From positions 248,001 through 312,000 of the forward strand of contig NZ_JACHIW010000001.1 in NCBI RefSeq assembly GCF_014203395.1: a DNA stretch of 64,000 bases, in the 5' to 3' direction. Made by a program: the position numbers and the translations under genes. Under the pieces are notes generated by a model. That model was not told where the DNA came from, made no database searches, and saw only the letters and a list, made by a program, of their open reading frames with translations. The stretch's first letter is position 1; each line of letters opens with the position of its first letter. Source of the DNA: Saccharopolyspora phatthalungensis. GTDB taxonomy: Bacteria > Actinomycetota > Actinomycetes > Mycobacteriales > Pseudonocardiaceae. Positions 10,886 to 19,657 of the stretch are shown piece by piece.

Positions 10886-11691
10886 ACGCCGAGACCAACG
10901 CTCCAGCCCAACTCGGCGCCCAGTTCCCGCCCGGCACGTTCGCCCCCGCGCCCGGCCGGGGCCGCGCGGGCCGGATGCTGGCCGCGCAGACCAGGATCGA
11001 GGCACTGCTGATCATCCGGCACGGCGAGCAGGCGCTGCTGACGCTGATCATCCCGCTGGCGCTGCTGATCGGCCTGAGCACCCTGCACATCGGCAATCTG
11101 CCGGAACCGCGGGTGAACTCCGTGATGCCGCGGATCCTGGCGCTGGCGGTGATGTCCACGGCGTTCACCGGGCAGGCGATCGCGCTCGGCTTCGACCGGC
11201 GTTACGGCGTGCTCAAGCGGCTCTCCGCGACGGCGCTGCCGCGCTGGACCCTCGTGTCCGGCCGTGTCCTGGCGGCCTTGCTGGTCGTGGCGTTGCAGGC
11301 GGTCGTGCTGAGCATCGCCGCGGTGATGCTGGGCTGGTCACCGGCGCTTTCCGGATTGCTGCCCGCGGTTGCGCTGCTGGTGCTGGGCACGCTCGCCTTC
11401 GGCGCGGCCGGGGTGCTGGTCGGTGGTGCCCTGCGGGCCGAGATCGTGCTCGCGCTGGCCAATGCGATCTGGTTCGTGCTGCTGCTCGCCGGCGGCCTGG
11501 CACTGCCCGCGAGCGAGCTGCCCGGCCCGGTCGGAGTGGTCGCGGGTTACCTGCCGTCCGGGGCGCTGGCGGAAGCGCTCGAAGCGGTGCTGGTCAACGG
11601 CGCCCTGCCCGGCGTGCAGCCAGTCGCCGTACTCGCGGCGTGGGGCGCGGTGTGCGGCGCGGTGGCGATCCGCACGACCCGGCTGATCTGA
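10882..11691 (+). CDS. ABC-2 type exporter permease
   Basis: A 269-residue membrane protein with about six predicted helices after a proline-rich N-terminus of about 35 residues, matching ABC-2 permeases. The segment GFDRRYGVLKRLSATALPR is the usual coupling region between the second and third helices. Its GTG overlaps the stop of the ATPase gene (GTGA), so the pair is translationally coupled. Downstream come a hypothetical regulator and ctaA, so a link to heme or cytochrome assembly is possible but not shown. What it exports is not known. Confidence 0.85.
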   Translation: MNAETNAPAQLGAQFPPGTFAPAPGRGRAGRMLAAQTRIEALLIIRHGEQALLTLIIPLALLIGLSTLHIGNLPEPRVNSVMPRILALAVMSTAFTGQAIALGFDRRYGVLKRLSATALPRWTLVSGRVLAALLVVALQAVVLSIAAVMLGWSPALSGLLPAVALLVLGTLAFGAAGVLVGGALRAEIVLALANAIWFVLLLAGGLALPASELPGPVGVVAGYLPSGALAEALEAVLVNGALPGVQPVAVLAAWGAVCGAVAIRTTRLI

Positions 11692-11770
11692 CCTGCCTTC
11701 GCCGATCGTCTGAGTACCGCTCAAAGCGGAGCCATGCCCCCGGCCCGAAACGCCGTTTTAGGATGCGGGC

Positions 11771-12616
11771 ATGACCAAGATCGCGCGCCGAGCGAAGCAG
11801 TCCCTGGAACTCATCCACGCCATGATCTACTTCGCCCCCGAAGCGGCCGACGGCTTCGCCGGACTCGGCCTGGCACCCGGCCGGATGTCCTACTACGCCG
11901 GGCGGGCCGCACCAATGGGTCCCGTCGGAGCCGGGGTGGTGGCGGCGACCTTCTACAACTTCAACCCCGAATCCGTCGCGAAGTCGATCCCCCGCGCCTG
12001 GTCGATCGCGACCCCGGACGCCGTGCTCGCCGCCCGGCTGAAGGCCGCCGACGAGGCGTTACGCCGGATGCTCGGCGAGGACGTGATCGCCTCGGAGACC
12101 GTCGCGGAAACCGCCGAACTGGCCCGCGAAGCCACGACGGCCTGCACCCCGGACGGCAAGCCGCTCTACGCCGGACACGCGGACCTGGACTGGCCCGATG
12201 AACCCCATCTGAAGCTGTGGCACGCGATCACGCTGCTGCGCGAGTTCCGCGGCGACGCGCACATCGCCGCGCTGCAGCAGGCCGAGCTCAGCGGCGTCCA
12301 GGCGCTGGCGCTGCACAGCACCACGAGCGGTGGGTTCACGCCGGAGGCGGCGAAGAAGCTTCGCGGGTGGTCCGACGAGCAGTGGGCGCTAGCCTCCCGC
12401 CAACTGCGCGAACGCGGCCTGGTCGACGCCGGCGATGAGATCACCGATGCCGGTCTCGCGCTGCGGGAGGAGATCGAGTCCGCTACCGACGCGATGTCCA
12501 TGGCGCCGTGGTCGGCACTCGGCGAAGCCCGCACGGAGGTCCTGATCCGCAACGGCGGCCGGCTCAGCAAGGCGCTGGCGGATGCGGGCGCGATGCCGGA
12601 GGGACTGCGCCGGTAG
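11771..12616 (+). CDS. SCO6745 family protein (predicted HTH-containing)
   Basis: A 281-residue actinobacterial protein resembling the SCO6745 family, which has no established function. The N-terminal two thirds is a helical all-cytosolic domain with the motif PGRMSYYAGRAAPMG near residues 36-50 and FYNFNP at 59-64. The C-terminal part (about 185-250) reads like a MarR-type winged helix (SDEQWALASRQLRERGLVDAGDEITDAG). TAGGAT lies six bases before the ATG, which suggests a leaderless message. It sits in the mptB-ABC-ctaA block on the same strand. Confidence 0.75.
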   Translation: MTKIARRAKQSLELIHAMIYFAPEAADGFAGLGLAPGRMSYYAGRAAPMGPVGAGVVAATFYNFNPESVAKSIPRAWSIATPDAVLAARLKAADEALRRMLGEDVIASETVAETAELAREATTACTPDGKPLYAGHADLDWPDEPHLKLWHAITLLREFRGDAHIAALQQAELSGVQALALHSTTSGGFTPEAAKKLRGWSDEQWALASRQLRERGLVDAGDEITDAGLALREEIESATDAMSMAPWSALGEARTEVLIRNGGRLSKALADAGAMPEGLRR

Positions 12617-12677
12617 GCCGAGATCCGGTCGGCGAGGGCTGTCAAGCCCTGCGGGCGGGTGGTTTTCCGGCGCCGCT

Positions 12678-12683
12678 TACCAT
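12678..12683 (+). promoter_or_regulatory. Candidate leaderless -10 box of ctaA
   Basis: TACCAT lies seven bases before the GTG chosen for ctaA, the spacing at which transcription would begin on the start codon. No convincing -35 is visible. There is no Shine-Dalgarno sequence before this GTG, which supports a leaderless reading. Confidence 0.4.
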
Positions 12684-12690
12684 CGACTTC

Positions 12691-13644
12691 GTGCCGCTTT
12701 CTTCCCGGATCTCCCGCCCGTCAGCGCGCGTCGTGCGCACCCTGGCCCTCGCCGTACTGGTGACGCAGGCGCTGATCTCGGTGACCGGCGTGATCGTGCG
12801 CGTCACTGGCTCCGGGCTCGGTTGCCCGACCTGGCCGGAGTGCTTCCCGGGCAGCATGGTGCCGGTCCAACACCCCGAGGTCGCGACCCTGCACCAGGTG
12901 ATCGAGTTCGGCAACCGGCTGCTGACCGGCGTGATCGGGTTCATCGCGCTGGCCTGCCTCGTGGCCGCGCGCCGGTGCGTGCCCTACCGGCCGCGCCTGG
13001 TACGGCTGGCGCTGGTGATGCCGCTGGGCGTGATCGCGCAGGCGATCATCGGTGGCATGACGGTGCGGGTCAACCTGGCCTGGTGGAGCGTGTCGATGCA
13101 CTTCATGGCCTCGGCGGTGCTCATCTGGCTGGCCACGATCCTGGTCAAGGCGACCGCCGAGGGCGACCGCAAGCCGGTCGGCGTGGTGCCGCCGCCGATG
13201 CGCACACTGCTGGTCGTCCTGGTGGCGGTCACCGCAGCGGTACTGATCGTCGGCACCCTGGTCACCGCCTCCGGGCCGCACGCCGGCGACCCGAACACCC
13301 CGCGACTGGGACTGCCGGTTCCGACGACGGTCCAGGTCCACGGCCTACTGGTGATGGCGTACGTGCTGCTGCTCGCGGTGTTTGGCGTGTGGCTACGCAG
13401 CGCCCGCCCGACCAAGGCACTGCTGAAGACCTACGGCATGGCCTGCGTGCTGGTGCTGGTGCAGGCCGGCATCGGTTCCGCCCAGTATTACCTCGGCGTT
13501 CCCGAGGCTATGGTCGTGCTGCATGTGGCGGCGGCGACGCTGGTGATCATCGTCACCGCCCTGCTGTGGGGGGAGTCCCGTTACCGCGGTCCGCTCCTGG
13601 AGCCGACGGCCGAGACCACCGCCAAGGACTCCGTCGCCGCCTGA
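12691..13644 (+). CDS. ctaA: Heme A synthase CtaA/COX15
   Basis: A 317-residue integral membrane protein with eight predicted helices that oxidises the C8 methyl of heme O to make heme A for the aa3 oxidase. Heme-ligand histidines lie in LHQVIEFGNR (H68), SMHFMASA, VQVHGLLV and VVLHVAAA. A cysteine pair in the first outer loop (C45 and C51 in GCPTWPEC) matches the redox pair of Bacillus CtaA. The GTG at 12691 begins just before the first helix; the longer frame overlaps the previous gene in a different frame. The partner ctaB lies about 3 kb downstream on the other strand. Confidence 0.92.
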   Translation: MPLSSRISRPSARVVRTLALAVLVTQALISVTGVIVRVTGSGLGCPTWPECFPGSMVPVQHPEVATLHQVIEFGNRLLTGVIGFIALACLVAARRCVPYRPRLVRLALVMPLGVIAQAIIGGMTVRVNLAWWSVSMHFMASAVLIWLATILVKATAEGDRKPVGVVPPPMRTLLVVLVAVTAAVLIVGTLVTASGPHAGDPNTPRLGLPVPTTVQVHGLLVMAYVLLLAVFGVWLRSARPTKALLKTYGMACVLVLVQAGIGSAQYYLGVPEAMVVLHVAAATLVIIVTALLWGESRYRGPLLEPTAETTAKDSVAA

Positions 13645-13650
13645 TCCTCG

Positions 13651-13685
13651 GCGATTTCAAGGGAAACCGGCGCGTCTGAAATCGC
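13651..13685. terminator. Palindromic 3'-end element between ctaA and the GbsR-type regulator
   Basis: GCGATTTCA (13651-13659) pairs with TGAAATCGC (13677-13685) around a 17-base loop that itself holds GGGAAACC. It fills the 43-base gap between two converging stops and is likely to act as a bidirectional terminator. It is closely related in layout to the element at 1741-1780. Confidence 0.5.
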
Positions 13686-13687
13686 GG

Positions 13688-14182
13688 TCAGAAGCGGAGC
13701 CGGGGTTTGCCCTCGCGCTCCCAGCGGCGCCAGAGCTCCGGCATCTCGCCGGACAACCACTGGTAGAACTCGTGCACCGTGCGCAGGCGGCGGGCCCGTT
13801 CGCCCTGGCCGCTGAACATCCGTAGCCCCTGCGCGGTGAGTTCTTCGAGCCCGGTCACCCGCTGCATTCGGTGCCGGACCAGTTCCGGCCAACGCGCCTC
13901 CTCCACCCGGTACAACGCCGCCTCGCGGCCCTGCCGGGTCGTCTTGGAGATCACCCCGAGCCGCATCAGCAGCCGCACGTTGGTGCTGATCGATCCGGTG
14001 CTCGCGGCCAGCGCGTGCGAGAGCTCCGCGGCGGTGCGCTCCGGCGGGTCACAGACCAGTAGGAAGGCCAGGATCCGGCCGGCGATCAGCGGCATGCCCT
14101 CGCTGGCCTCGAAGTGCGCCGCCATCTGTTCGATCCACTCCGACATGGCGGGCCGGTCGGTGCGCTGCACATAATCGGACAC
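13688..14182 (-). CDS. GbsR/MarR-family transcriptional regulator
   Basis: A 164-residue winged-helix regulator of the GbsR/MarR group. The HTH lies at about 35-95 (PPERTAAELSHALAASTGSISTNVRLLMRLGVI), followed by a helical dimer arm with FYQWLSGEMPELW near the end. An internal ATG at 14146 (MSEWIEQ) is a possible alternative start. It faces ctaA tail to tail and is followed upstream by an AT-rich stretch (14205-14230) where its own operator could be. No target can be named from the sequence. Confidence 0.82.
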   Translation of the reverse strand: MSDYVQRTDRPAMSEWIEQMAAHFEASEGMPLIAGRILAFLLVCDPPERTAAELSHALAASTGSISTNVRLLMRLGVISKTTRQGREAALYRVEEARWPELVRHRMQRVTGLEELTAQGLRMFSGQGERARRLRTVHEFYQWLSGEMPELWRRWEREGKPRLRF

Positions 14183-14353
14183 GACGACTCCAAGTGATCG
14201 ACTTTAGTCCCCGCTGAAAAAAATAAACTACAGCGAAGGCATGAGCCAAGCAGCGACCGCTGGCGTGTTGTGCCGTTTCAACGCCGGGCGAAAGGCGGAG
14301 GCGAACCGCGGCCGGAAGCCCAGCGGCGGATCCGCGAGTTCCGGCAGGCGGCA

Positions 14354-14674
14354 TTATCGCGCTCGTGCCCCGGCCATCCTTCGCCGATGCGCGGCACCGA
14401 TCTTCAGTGCCGCGGTCGTCTCGCCGTCCCACTTGTGCGGCGTCAGGCCGTCGACCGCCTCGACCAGGGCCTCGCCGGTGGCCGCATCGGGCACCAGCAC
14501 GTCGCCGAATTGACCGTCCTCGCCGATCAGCACGATCCGGGCACCGGCCCGCCCCAGGTTCTCCACCACCGCGCGCGCGGACCCGCCATGTCCGCCCACA
14601 AACGCTTTGGCGGTGGCGATGGCCTTGGGCGACGGTTCGGTGGTGTGCTCGGTGTCTTTCTCGGCTGCCGTCAT
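14354..14674 (-). CDS. Small conserved actinobacterial protein of unknown function
   Basis: A 106-residue soluble protein. It has an acidic, disordered N-terminus (about 15 residues), then an alpha/beta-looking core with GGHGGSARAVVENLGRAG and the strand VLIGEDGQFGDVLV, and ends in AAHRRRMAGARAR. The codon bias is that of a real gene. I do not recognise a named family. It is divergent from qor across 187 bases that must hold both promoters. A role with the oxidoreductase would be guesswork. Confidence 0.6.
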   Translation of the reverse strand: MTAAEKDTEHTTEPSPKAIATAKAFVGGHGGSARAVVENLGRAGARIVLIGEDGQFGDVLVPDAATGEALVEAVDGLTPHKWDGETTAALKIGAAHRRRMAGARAR

Positions 14675-14861
14675 GGCCGAATCCTAAACACGTCCCACCA
14701 CACAGCGGGAAGAACCATTGCGCAGAACACCCGCGCGGACAACCGGCGATGCGCCGCGGGAAGCATGATTCGGATGTCGGGTGCTTTCCCGGGAAGACCG
14801 GAGCGACTTGATGAGTTGCACTCGTTGAGCCCTTTGAGGCACCACAGGCGAAGGAGAAAGC

Positions 14862-15830
14862 ATGCGCGCAATTCGGGTGGCGGCCAACGGCGGACCGGAA
14901 GTCCTGGAATACACCGAAGCCGAAGTGCCCGACCCGCAGGCCGGCGAGCTGCTGGTCGAGGTCGCCGCGGCAGGGGTGAACTTCATCGACACCTACCAGC
15001 GCAGCGGGATCTACTCGATGAAGCTGCCGTTCACACCCGGTTCGGAGGGCGCGGGCACGGTCCTCGCGGTCGGCCCCGGCGTGACCGGCTTCGGAATCGG
15101 CGACCGGGTCGCCTGGGTGATGATCCCGGGCAGCTACGCCGAGCGGGCCGTGGTGCCGGCCGACAAGGCGGTGCGGGTACCGGACGGAGTGGACGATCGG
15201 ACGGCAGCCGCCGCGCTGCTGCAGGGCCTGACCGCGCATTACCTGATCACCTCGACCTACCCGGTGCGAACCGGTGAGACCGCCTTGGTGCACGCGGCTG
15301 CCGGAGGCATGGGCCTGCTGCTGACCCAGCTGATCAAGTCGCGCGGCGCGAACGTGATCGGCACCGTCTCCACCCCCGAGAAGGAGAAGCTGGCGCGGGA
15401 GGCGGGCGCCGACGAGATCATTCGTTACACCGAGGAAGACGTGGCGCAGGACGTCGCGAACCTCACCGACGGGCGCGGCGTGGATGTGGTCTACGACGGC
15501 GTCGGCAAGACCACCTTCGAAGCGAGCCTGGCCAGCCTGCGTCCGCGCGGCATGCTCGCGCTGTTCGGCGCGTCCAGCGGCCCGGTGCCGCCGGTTGACC
15601 CGCAGCGGCTGAACGCGGCCGGCTCGGTGTTCCTGACCCGCCCCAGCCTGGCCCACCACATCCTGACCCGCGAGGAGTTGGACCGGCGGGCCGAGGAGCT
15701 GTTCGGCTGGCTCGTCAGCGGCACCCTCAAGATCCGCATCGGTGGCAGCTATCCGCTGTCAGACGCCGGCCGCGCGCACGAAGACCTGGAAGGCCGCCGC
15801 ACCACCGGCAAACTCCTGCTGCTCCCGTGA
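14862..15830 (+). CDS. qor: NADPH:quinone oxidoreductase (zeta-crystallin type)
   Basis: A 322-residue medium-chain dehydrogenase/reductase of the quinone reductase branch, without structural zinc. The N-terminal GroES-like domain contains GVNFIDTYQRSGIY, the Qor signature. The Rossmann fold starts at HAAAGGMGLLLTQ with the AxxGGxG NADPH motif. AAGGAGA stands six bases before the ATG. It would reduce quinones in the cytosol by one electron, using NADPH. It lies alone between a divergent hypothetical gene and a strong terminator. Rv1454c holds the same place in mycobacteria. Confidence 0.9.
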   Translation: MRAIRVAANGGPEVLEYTEAEVPDPQAGELLVEVAAAGVNFIDTYQRSGIYSMKLPFTPGSEGAGTVLAVGPGVTGFGIGDRVAWVMIPGSYAERAVVPADKAVRVPDGVDDRTAAAALLQGLTAHYLITSTYPVRTGETALVHAAAGGMGLLLTQLIKSRGANVIGTVSTPEKEKLAREAGADEIIRYTEEDVAQDVANLTDGRGVDVVYDGVGKTTFEASLASLRPRGMLALFGASSGPVPPVDPQRLNAAGSVFLTRPSLAHHILTREELDRRAEELFGWLVSGTLKIRIGGSYPLSDAGRAHEDLEGRRTTGKLLLLP

Positions 15831-15835
15831 TCGTC

Positions 15836-15871
15836 CCGTGCGTGCTTCGGGGCCTCCCGAAGCACGCACGG
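15836..15871 (+). terminator. Strong hairpin terminator after qor
   Basis: A perfect 16-bp stem, CCGTGCGTGCTTCGGG at 15836-15851 pairing with 15856-15871, encloses a GCCT loop. It begins six bases after the qor stop. There is no T tract, as is common in high-GC actinobacteria. Confidence 0.8.
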
Positions 15872-15881
15872 CACCTGACGA

Positions 15882-16068
15882 CAAGCGGCGTAAGCCGCTT
15901 GCGGTGTGGGACTCAGCTTGCACCGCCTGCCCAAGGGATCCCAAACGGCTCAGACGTCGCCTGGCGAGGACAGCCCCAGCGCCGTGTATTGGGCATACAT
16001 AAGTCGGGGATCCCGGAGCCCAGGCGGCGACGGTAACTCCCGCAGGGGGCCGCCACCCGCGCCGCTAC
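15882..16068. repeat. Dispersed intergenic module, copy 1 (hairpin plus GCGAGGACAGCCCC element)
   Basis: The module starts with a hairpin, CAAGCGGC-GTAA-GCCGCTTG (15882-15901). Then 15964-16068 shares blocks with 34343-34436: GCGAGGACAGCCCC, a GTAT...ATAC hairpin, CGGGGATCCCGGAG and a final CCGCTAC. Both copies lie just downstream of a minus-strand gene (ctaB here, gap there) in the same orientation. The function is unknown. Confidence 0.65.
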
Positions 16069-16099
16069 GCAAACCACTTTCGAAACAATCTCTAGCTAG

Positions 16100-17032
16100 C
16101 TAGAACGGCCAGCCGAGCACGGGCAGGCTGAGCGCGGAATCCACCGCCAGCGCCACGCACACGATCATCAGATACGTGTTGGACATGTGGAACAGCTTCA
16201 TCGGCTTGGTCTTCGCGCCGCGCTTGGTCGCGGCGTGCAGCCGGTGCGCCAGGTACAGGAACCACGCGCCCGAGAGGACCGCGAACGCCGTGTAGAGCCA
16301 GCCGGTTGCCGGGGCAAGCAGCAACGTCCAGGCCACCATCAGCCAGGTGAACACCACGATCTGCCGCGACACATACGTCGGCTTCGCCACCACCGGCAGC
16401 ATCGGGACACCCGCACGCTGGTAGTCGTCCTTGTACTTCATCGCCAGCGACCAGGTGTGCGGCGGCGTCCAGAAGAAGATCACCCCGAACATCACCAGCG
16501 CCGGCCAGTCCACCCGGCCGGTCACCCCGGCCCAGCCGATCACCACCGGCATGCAGCCGGCGGCGCCGCCCCAGACGATGTTCTGCGCGGTGCGCCGCTT
16601 GAGCACCAGCGTGTAGACGAAGACGTAGAACAAGATCGTGCCGACTGCCAGCGAGGCGGCCAGCAGGTTGGTCGTCGCCCACAGCCAGCCGAAGGACGCC
16701 ACCCCAAGCGCGATGCCGAAGATCAGCGCGTGCCGGTTCGACACCGTGTGCCGCACCAGCGGGCGGGCCCGAGTGCGCTTCATCACCTGATCAATATCGG
16801 CGTCGGCGACGCAGTTCAGCGCGTTCGCGCTGCCCGCCGCCATGGTGCCGCCGATCAGCGTGGCAAGCACCAGCCACGGCGAGGGGATGCCGCGCGCGGC
16901 CAGCAGCATCGCCGGGATCGTGGTCACGAGCAGCAGCTCGATGACCCGCGGCTTGATCAGCCCGGCATAGGCTTTCAGCAGCTCAGCGGGTCGCCGAGCG
17001 TGCCGTGTCCGGGGGGCGTCGACGGTGGTCAC
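16100..17032 (-). CDS. ctaB: Protoheme IX farnesyltransferase (heme O synthase)
   Basis: A 310-residue membrane prenyltransferase of the UbiA superfamily with about nine helices. It adds the farnesyl group of farnesyl diphosphate to heme B to make heme O, the substrate of CtaA. The first Asp-rich motif is [20 protein letters not shown] (N, D, D spaced as in the family). The second lies in the [17 protein letters not shown] region. The ATG at 17032 gives a normal length. Its downstream side faces the qor terminator and repeat module, and upstream there is a 514-base gap before the divergent tkt. Confidence 0.93.
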   Translation of the reverse strand: MTTVDAPRTRHARRPAELLKAYAGLIKPRVIELLLVTTIPAMLLAARGIPSPWLVLATLIGGTMAAGSANALNCVADADIDQVMKRTRARPLVRHTVSNRHALIFGIALGVASFGWLWATTNLLAASLAVGTILFYVFVYTLVLKRRTAQNIVWGGAAGCMPVVIGWAGVTGRVDWPALVMFGVIFFWTPPHTWSLAMKYKDDYQRAGVPMLPVVAKPTYVSRQIVVFTWLMVAWTLLLAPATGWLYTAFAVLSGAWFLYLAHRLHAATKRGAKTKPMKLFHMSNTYLMIVCVALAVDSALSLPVLGWPF

Positions 17033-17546
17033 GACGCTGCGCTCACCGACGGCATGGCACTCCTAAGGCATTTCGGGCGACCTGGAACAACCCGGACGCG
17101 CCGAATTGGACCGACCATGAATAGTAGGCGCGCTACTGAAACCCGCCTCGCTCGGGTCTACTCCGGGGGCCTCCGCACCAAGCCCGTGGTCCTGGTCACG
17201 CCCCTCGGCCGGTATCCTCGTCGTGTTCCTGCCGCGACCGGTAACGGGTCGCCCTTCAGCGCGAAACCCCAGGGCCGCAAAGCCCCGGGGCACGGGCAGT
17301 CACCAGCCGAGTCGTCGGCGTCGTCACCCGGACGGCGTAACCGTGGTCTCCCAGGCGCAGTGTCGGGCGCCGAACGACCCCACCCCGGATGGGCGAAGGG
17401 CATCAATTCAGACGGGTCGGCACGTGACTGATCGGACACGACTAGGCTGCCCGTCGGACGAGGGATAACCGCGGTTCGAATCGGTCCAGCGACCGCATTC
17501 ACCGCTGCATAGCGAGAACCGCCGAAGGAAACTTGGAGCTGCGTCC
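17033..17546. other. 514-base divergent gap between ctaB and tkt
   Basis: No convincing gene was found here; the short frames have poor codon bias. It should hold both the ctaB and tkt promoters. A TAGGCT at 17443-17448 is a weak candidate -10 for tkt. An imperfect palindrome (AGTAG...CTACT, about 17122-17136) lies about 90 bases before ctaB. GAAGGA and GGAG stand shortly before the tkt GTG. A G/C-rich stretch around 17220-17310 can form hairpins. Confidence 0.4.
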
Positions 17547-19643
17547 GTGTCCGTCACCGACGACCTTGCCCGCTTGACCACCAAGCAACTGCCCGAAGAC
17601 TGGACCGAGCTGGACCAGCGCGCGGTGGACACCGCCCGCGTCCTGGCCGCCGACGCGGTAGAGAACTGCGGCAGCGGCCACCCCGGTACCGCGATGAGCC
17701 TGGCACCCGCCGCTTACGCGCTGTTCCAGCGCGTCATGCGGCACGACCCCAGCGACCCGAACTGGATCGGCCGCGACCGGTTCGTGCTGTCGGCGGGGCA
17801 TTCGAGCCTGACGCTGTACGTGCAGCTGTTCCTGGCCGGCTACGGCCTGGAACTGGACGACCTCAAGTCGCTGCGCAAGTGGGGTTCGAAGACGCCGGGC
17901 CACCCGGAGTACGGGCACACCGACGGGGTCGAGACCACCACCGGCCCGCTGGGCCAGGGCCTGGCCACCGCGGTCGGGATGGCGATGGCCGCCCGCCGCG
18001 AGCGCGGCCTGTACGACCCGGAGGCCGCGCCGGGGGAGAGCCCGTTCGACCACCACATCTACGTGATCGCCTCCGACGGTGACATCGAGGAGGGCATCAC
18101 CTCCGAGGCGTCGTCGCTGGCCGGTACCCAGCAGCTGGGCAACCTCACGGTGATCTACGACGCGAACGAGATCTCCATCGAGGACGACACCCGCATCGCG
18201 TTGTCCGAGGACACCGCCAAGCGGTACGAGGCCTACGGCTGGCACGTCGTCACGGTGCACGGCGGAGAGGACGTCAAGGGCCTGCTCGCGGCGATCGAGT
18301 CCGCCAAGGCCGAGACCGGCCGCCCGACCCTGATCGTGCTGCGCACGGTGATCGGCTACCCGGCGCCGACCAAGATGAACACCGGCAAGGCACACGGTGC
18401 CGCGCTGGGCGCCGACGAGGTCGCCGGGGTAAAGGAGGCGCTGGGCTTCGACCCGGAGCAGTCCTTCCAGGTGGACGCCGACGTGCTGGAGCACGCCCGC
18501 GAGGTCATCACCCGTGGCAAGGCCGCACACGCCCAGTGGCAGCTCGCCTTCGACAAGTGGGCGGCGGCCAACCCGGAGCGCAAAGCGCTGCTGGACCGGC
18601 TGAGCACCCGCGAGCTGCCCGCCGGCTGGCAGCAGAAGCTGCCGAGCTGGGAGGCCGACGGCAAGGGCATCGCCACCCGCAAGGCTTCCGGTGAGGTGCT
18701 CAACGCGCTGTCCGACGTGCTGCCCGAGTTGTGGGGCGGCTCGGCCGACCTGGCGGAGAGCAACAACACCACGATGAAGGGCGTCGACTCGTTCGGCCCG
18801 GAGTCGATCTCCACCGGTAGCTGGAGCGCCAACCCGTACGGCCGGACGCTGCACTTCGGCATCCGCGAGCACGCGATGGGCGCGATCCTCAACGGCATCG
18901 CGCTGCACGGCGGCACCCGCCCCTACGGCGGCACCTTCCTGGTGTTCAGCGACTACATGCGTCCGGCGGTGCGGCTGGCCGCGCTGATGAAGGCCCCGGT
19001 CATCTTCGTGTGGACGCACGACTCGATCGGCTTGGGCGAGGACGGCCCGACGCACCAGCCGATCGAGCACGTGGCCGCCCTGCGCGCGATCCCGGGCTTC
19101 TCGCTGGTCCGCCCGGCGGATGCCAACGAGACCGCGGCGTCGTGGAAGGCGATTCTGGAGGACCCGAGCGGCCCCGCCGGGTTGGCGCTGACCCGCCAGG
19201 GCGTGCCGACGCTGGAAGGCGTGGACCCCGAGGGCGTCGCCAAGGGCGGCTACGTGCTGGCCGAGGCCGGCAACGGCAAGCCCGAGCTGGTGCTGATCGG
19301 CACCGGTTCCGAGGTCCAGCTGGCGGTCGAGGCCAGGAAGATCTTGGAGGCCGACGGCGTTGCGACTCGTGTGGTGTCGATGCCGTGCGTCGAGTGGTTC
19401 GACGCGCAGGACGAGGCCTACCGCGAGAAGGTGCTGCCGAAGACGGTCAAGGCCCGCGTCTCGGTCGAGGCCGGGATCGCGATGCCCTGGTACCGGTTCC
19501 TCAAGGACACCGGCGAGTCGGTGTCCATCGAGCACTTCGGCGCCTCGGCGGACTACAAGACCCTTTACCACGAGTTCGGCATCACCGTCGAGGCCGTCGT
19601 CGCGGCGGCCCGGCGCAGCCTGAGCAACACCGACCAGGCGTGA
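17547..19643 (+). CDS. tkt: Transketolase
   Basis: A 698-residue thiamine-diphosphate enzyme that moves two-carbon units between pentose, tetrose, triose and hexose phosphates. Visible family segments are [10 protein letters not shown] near residue 75, [21 protein letters not shown] near 115-135, the TPP motif starting SDGDIEEG and running to [22 protein letters not shown], and [20 protein letters not shown] in the pyrimidine domain. The GTG start follows a GGAG. Length is normal. It opens the tkt-tal-pgi-zwf-opcA-pgl series. Confidence 0.96.
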   Translation: MSVTDDLARLTTKQLPEDWTELDQRAVDTARVLAADAVENCGSGHPGTAMSLAPAAYALFQRVMRHDPSDPNWIGRDRFVLSAGHSSLTLYVQLFLAGYGLELDDLKSLRKWGSKTPGHPEYGHTDGVETTTGPLGQGLATAVGMAMAARRERGLYDPEAAPGESPFDHHIYVIASDGDIEEGITSEASSLAGTQQLGNLTVIYDANEISIEDDTRIALSEDTAKRYEAYGWHVVTVHGGEDVKGLLAAIESAKAETGRPTLIVLRTVIGYPAPTKMNTGKAHGAALGADEVAGVKEALGFDPEQSFQVDADVLEHAREVITRGKAAHAQWQLAFDKWAAANPERKALLDRLSTRELPAGWQQKLPSWEADGKGIATRKASGEVLNALSDVLPELWGGSADLAESNNTTMKGVDSFGPESISTGSWSANPYGRTLHFGIREHAMGAILNGIALHGGTRPYGGTFLVFSDYMRPAVRLAALMKAPVIFVWTHDSIGLGEDGPTHQPIEHVAALRAIPGFSLVRPADANETAASWKAILEDPSGPAGLALTRQGVPTLEGVDPEGVAKGGYVLAEAGNGKPELVLIGTGSEVQLAVEARKILEADGVATRVVSMPCVEWFDAQDEAYREKVLPKTVKARVSVEAGIAMPWYRFLKDTGESVSIEHFGASADYKTLYHEFGITVEAVVAAARRSLSNTDQA

Positions 19644-19657
19644 GCGGAGGAATTCCT

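Noticed and set aside
17220..17310. GGGCCGCAAAGCCCCGGGG resembles the core of a GEMM cyclic-di-GMP riboswitch
   Set aside because: The paired stem and tetraloop that should precede the GCAAAGCC core are missing or too short, and tkt is not a usual target.
17223..17468. 81-codon plus-strand frame upstream of tkt
   Set aside because: It has poor codon bias, no recognisable family, and is rich in Arg and Pro as non-coding GC-rich DNA is.
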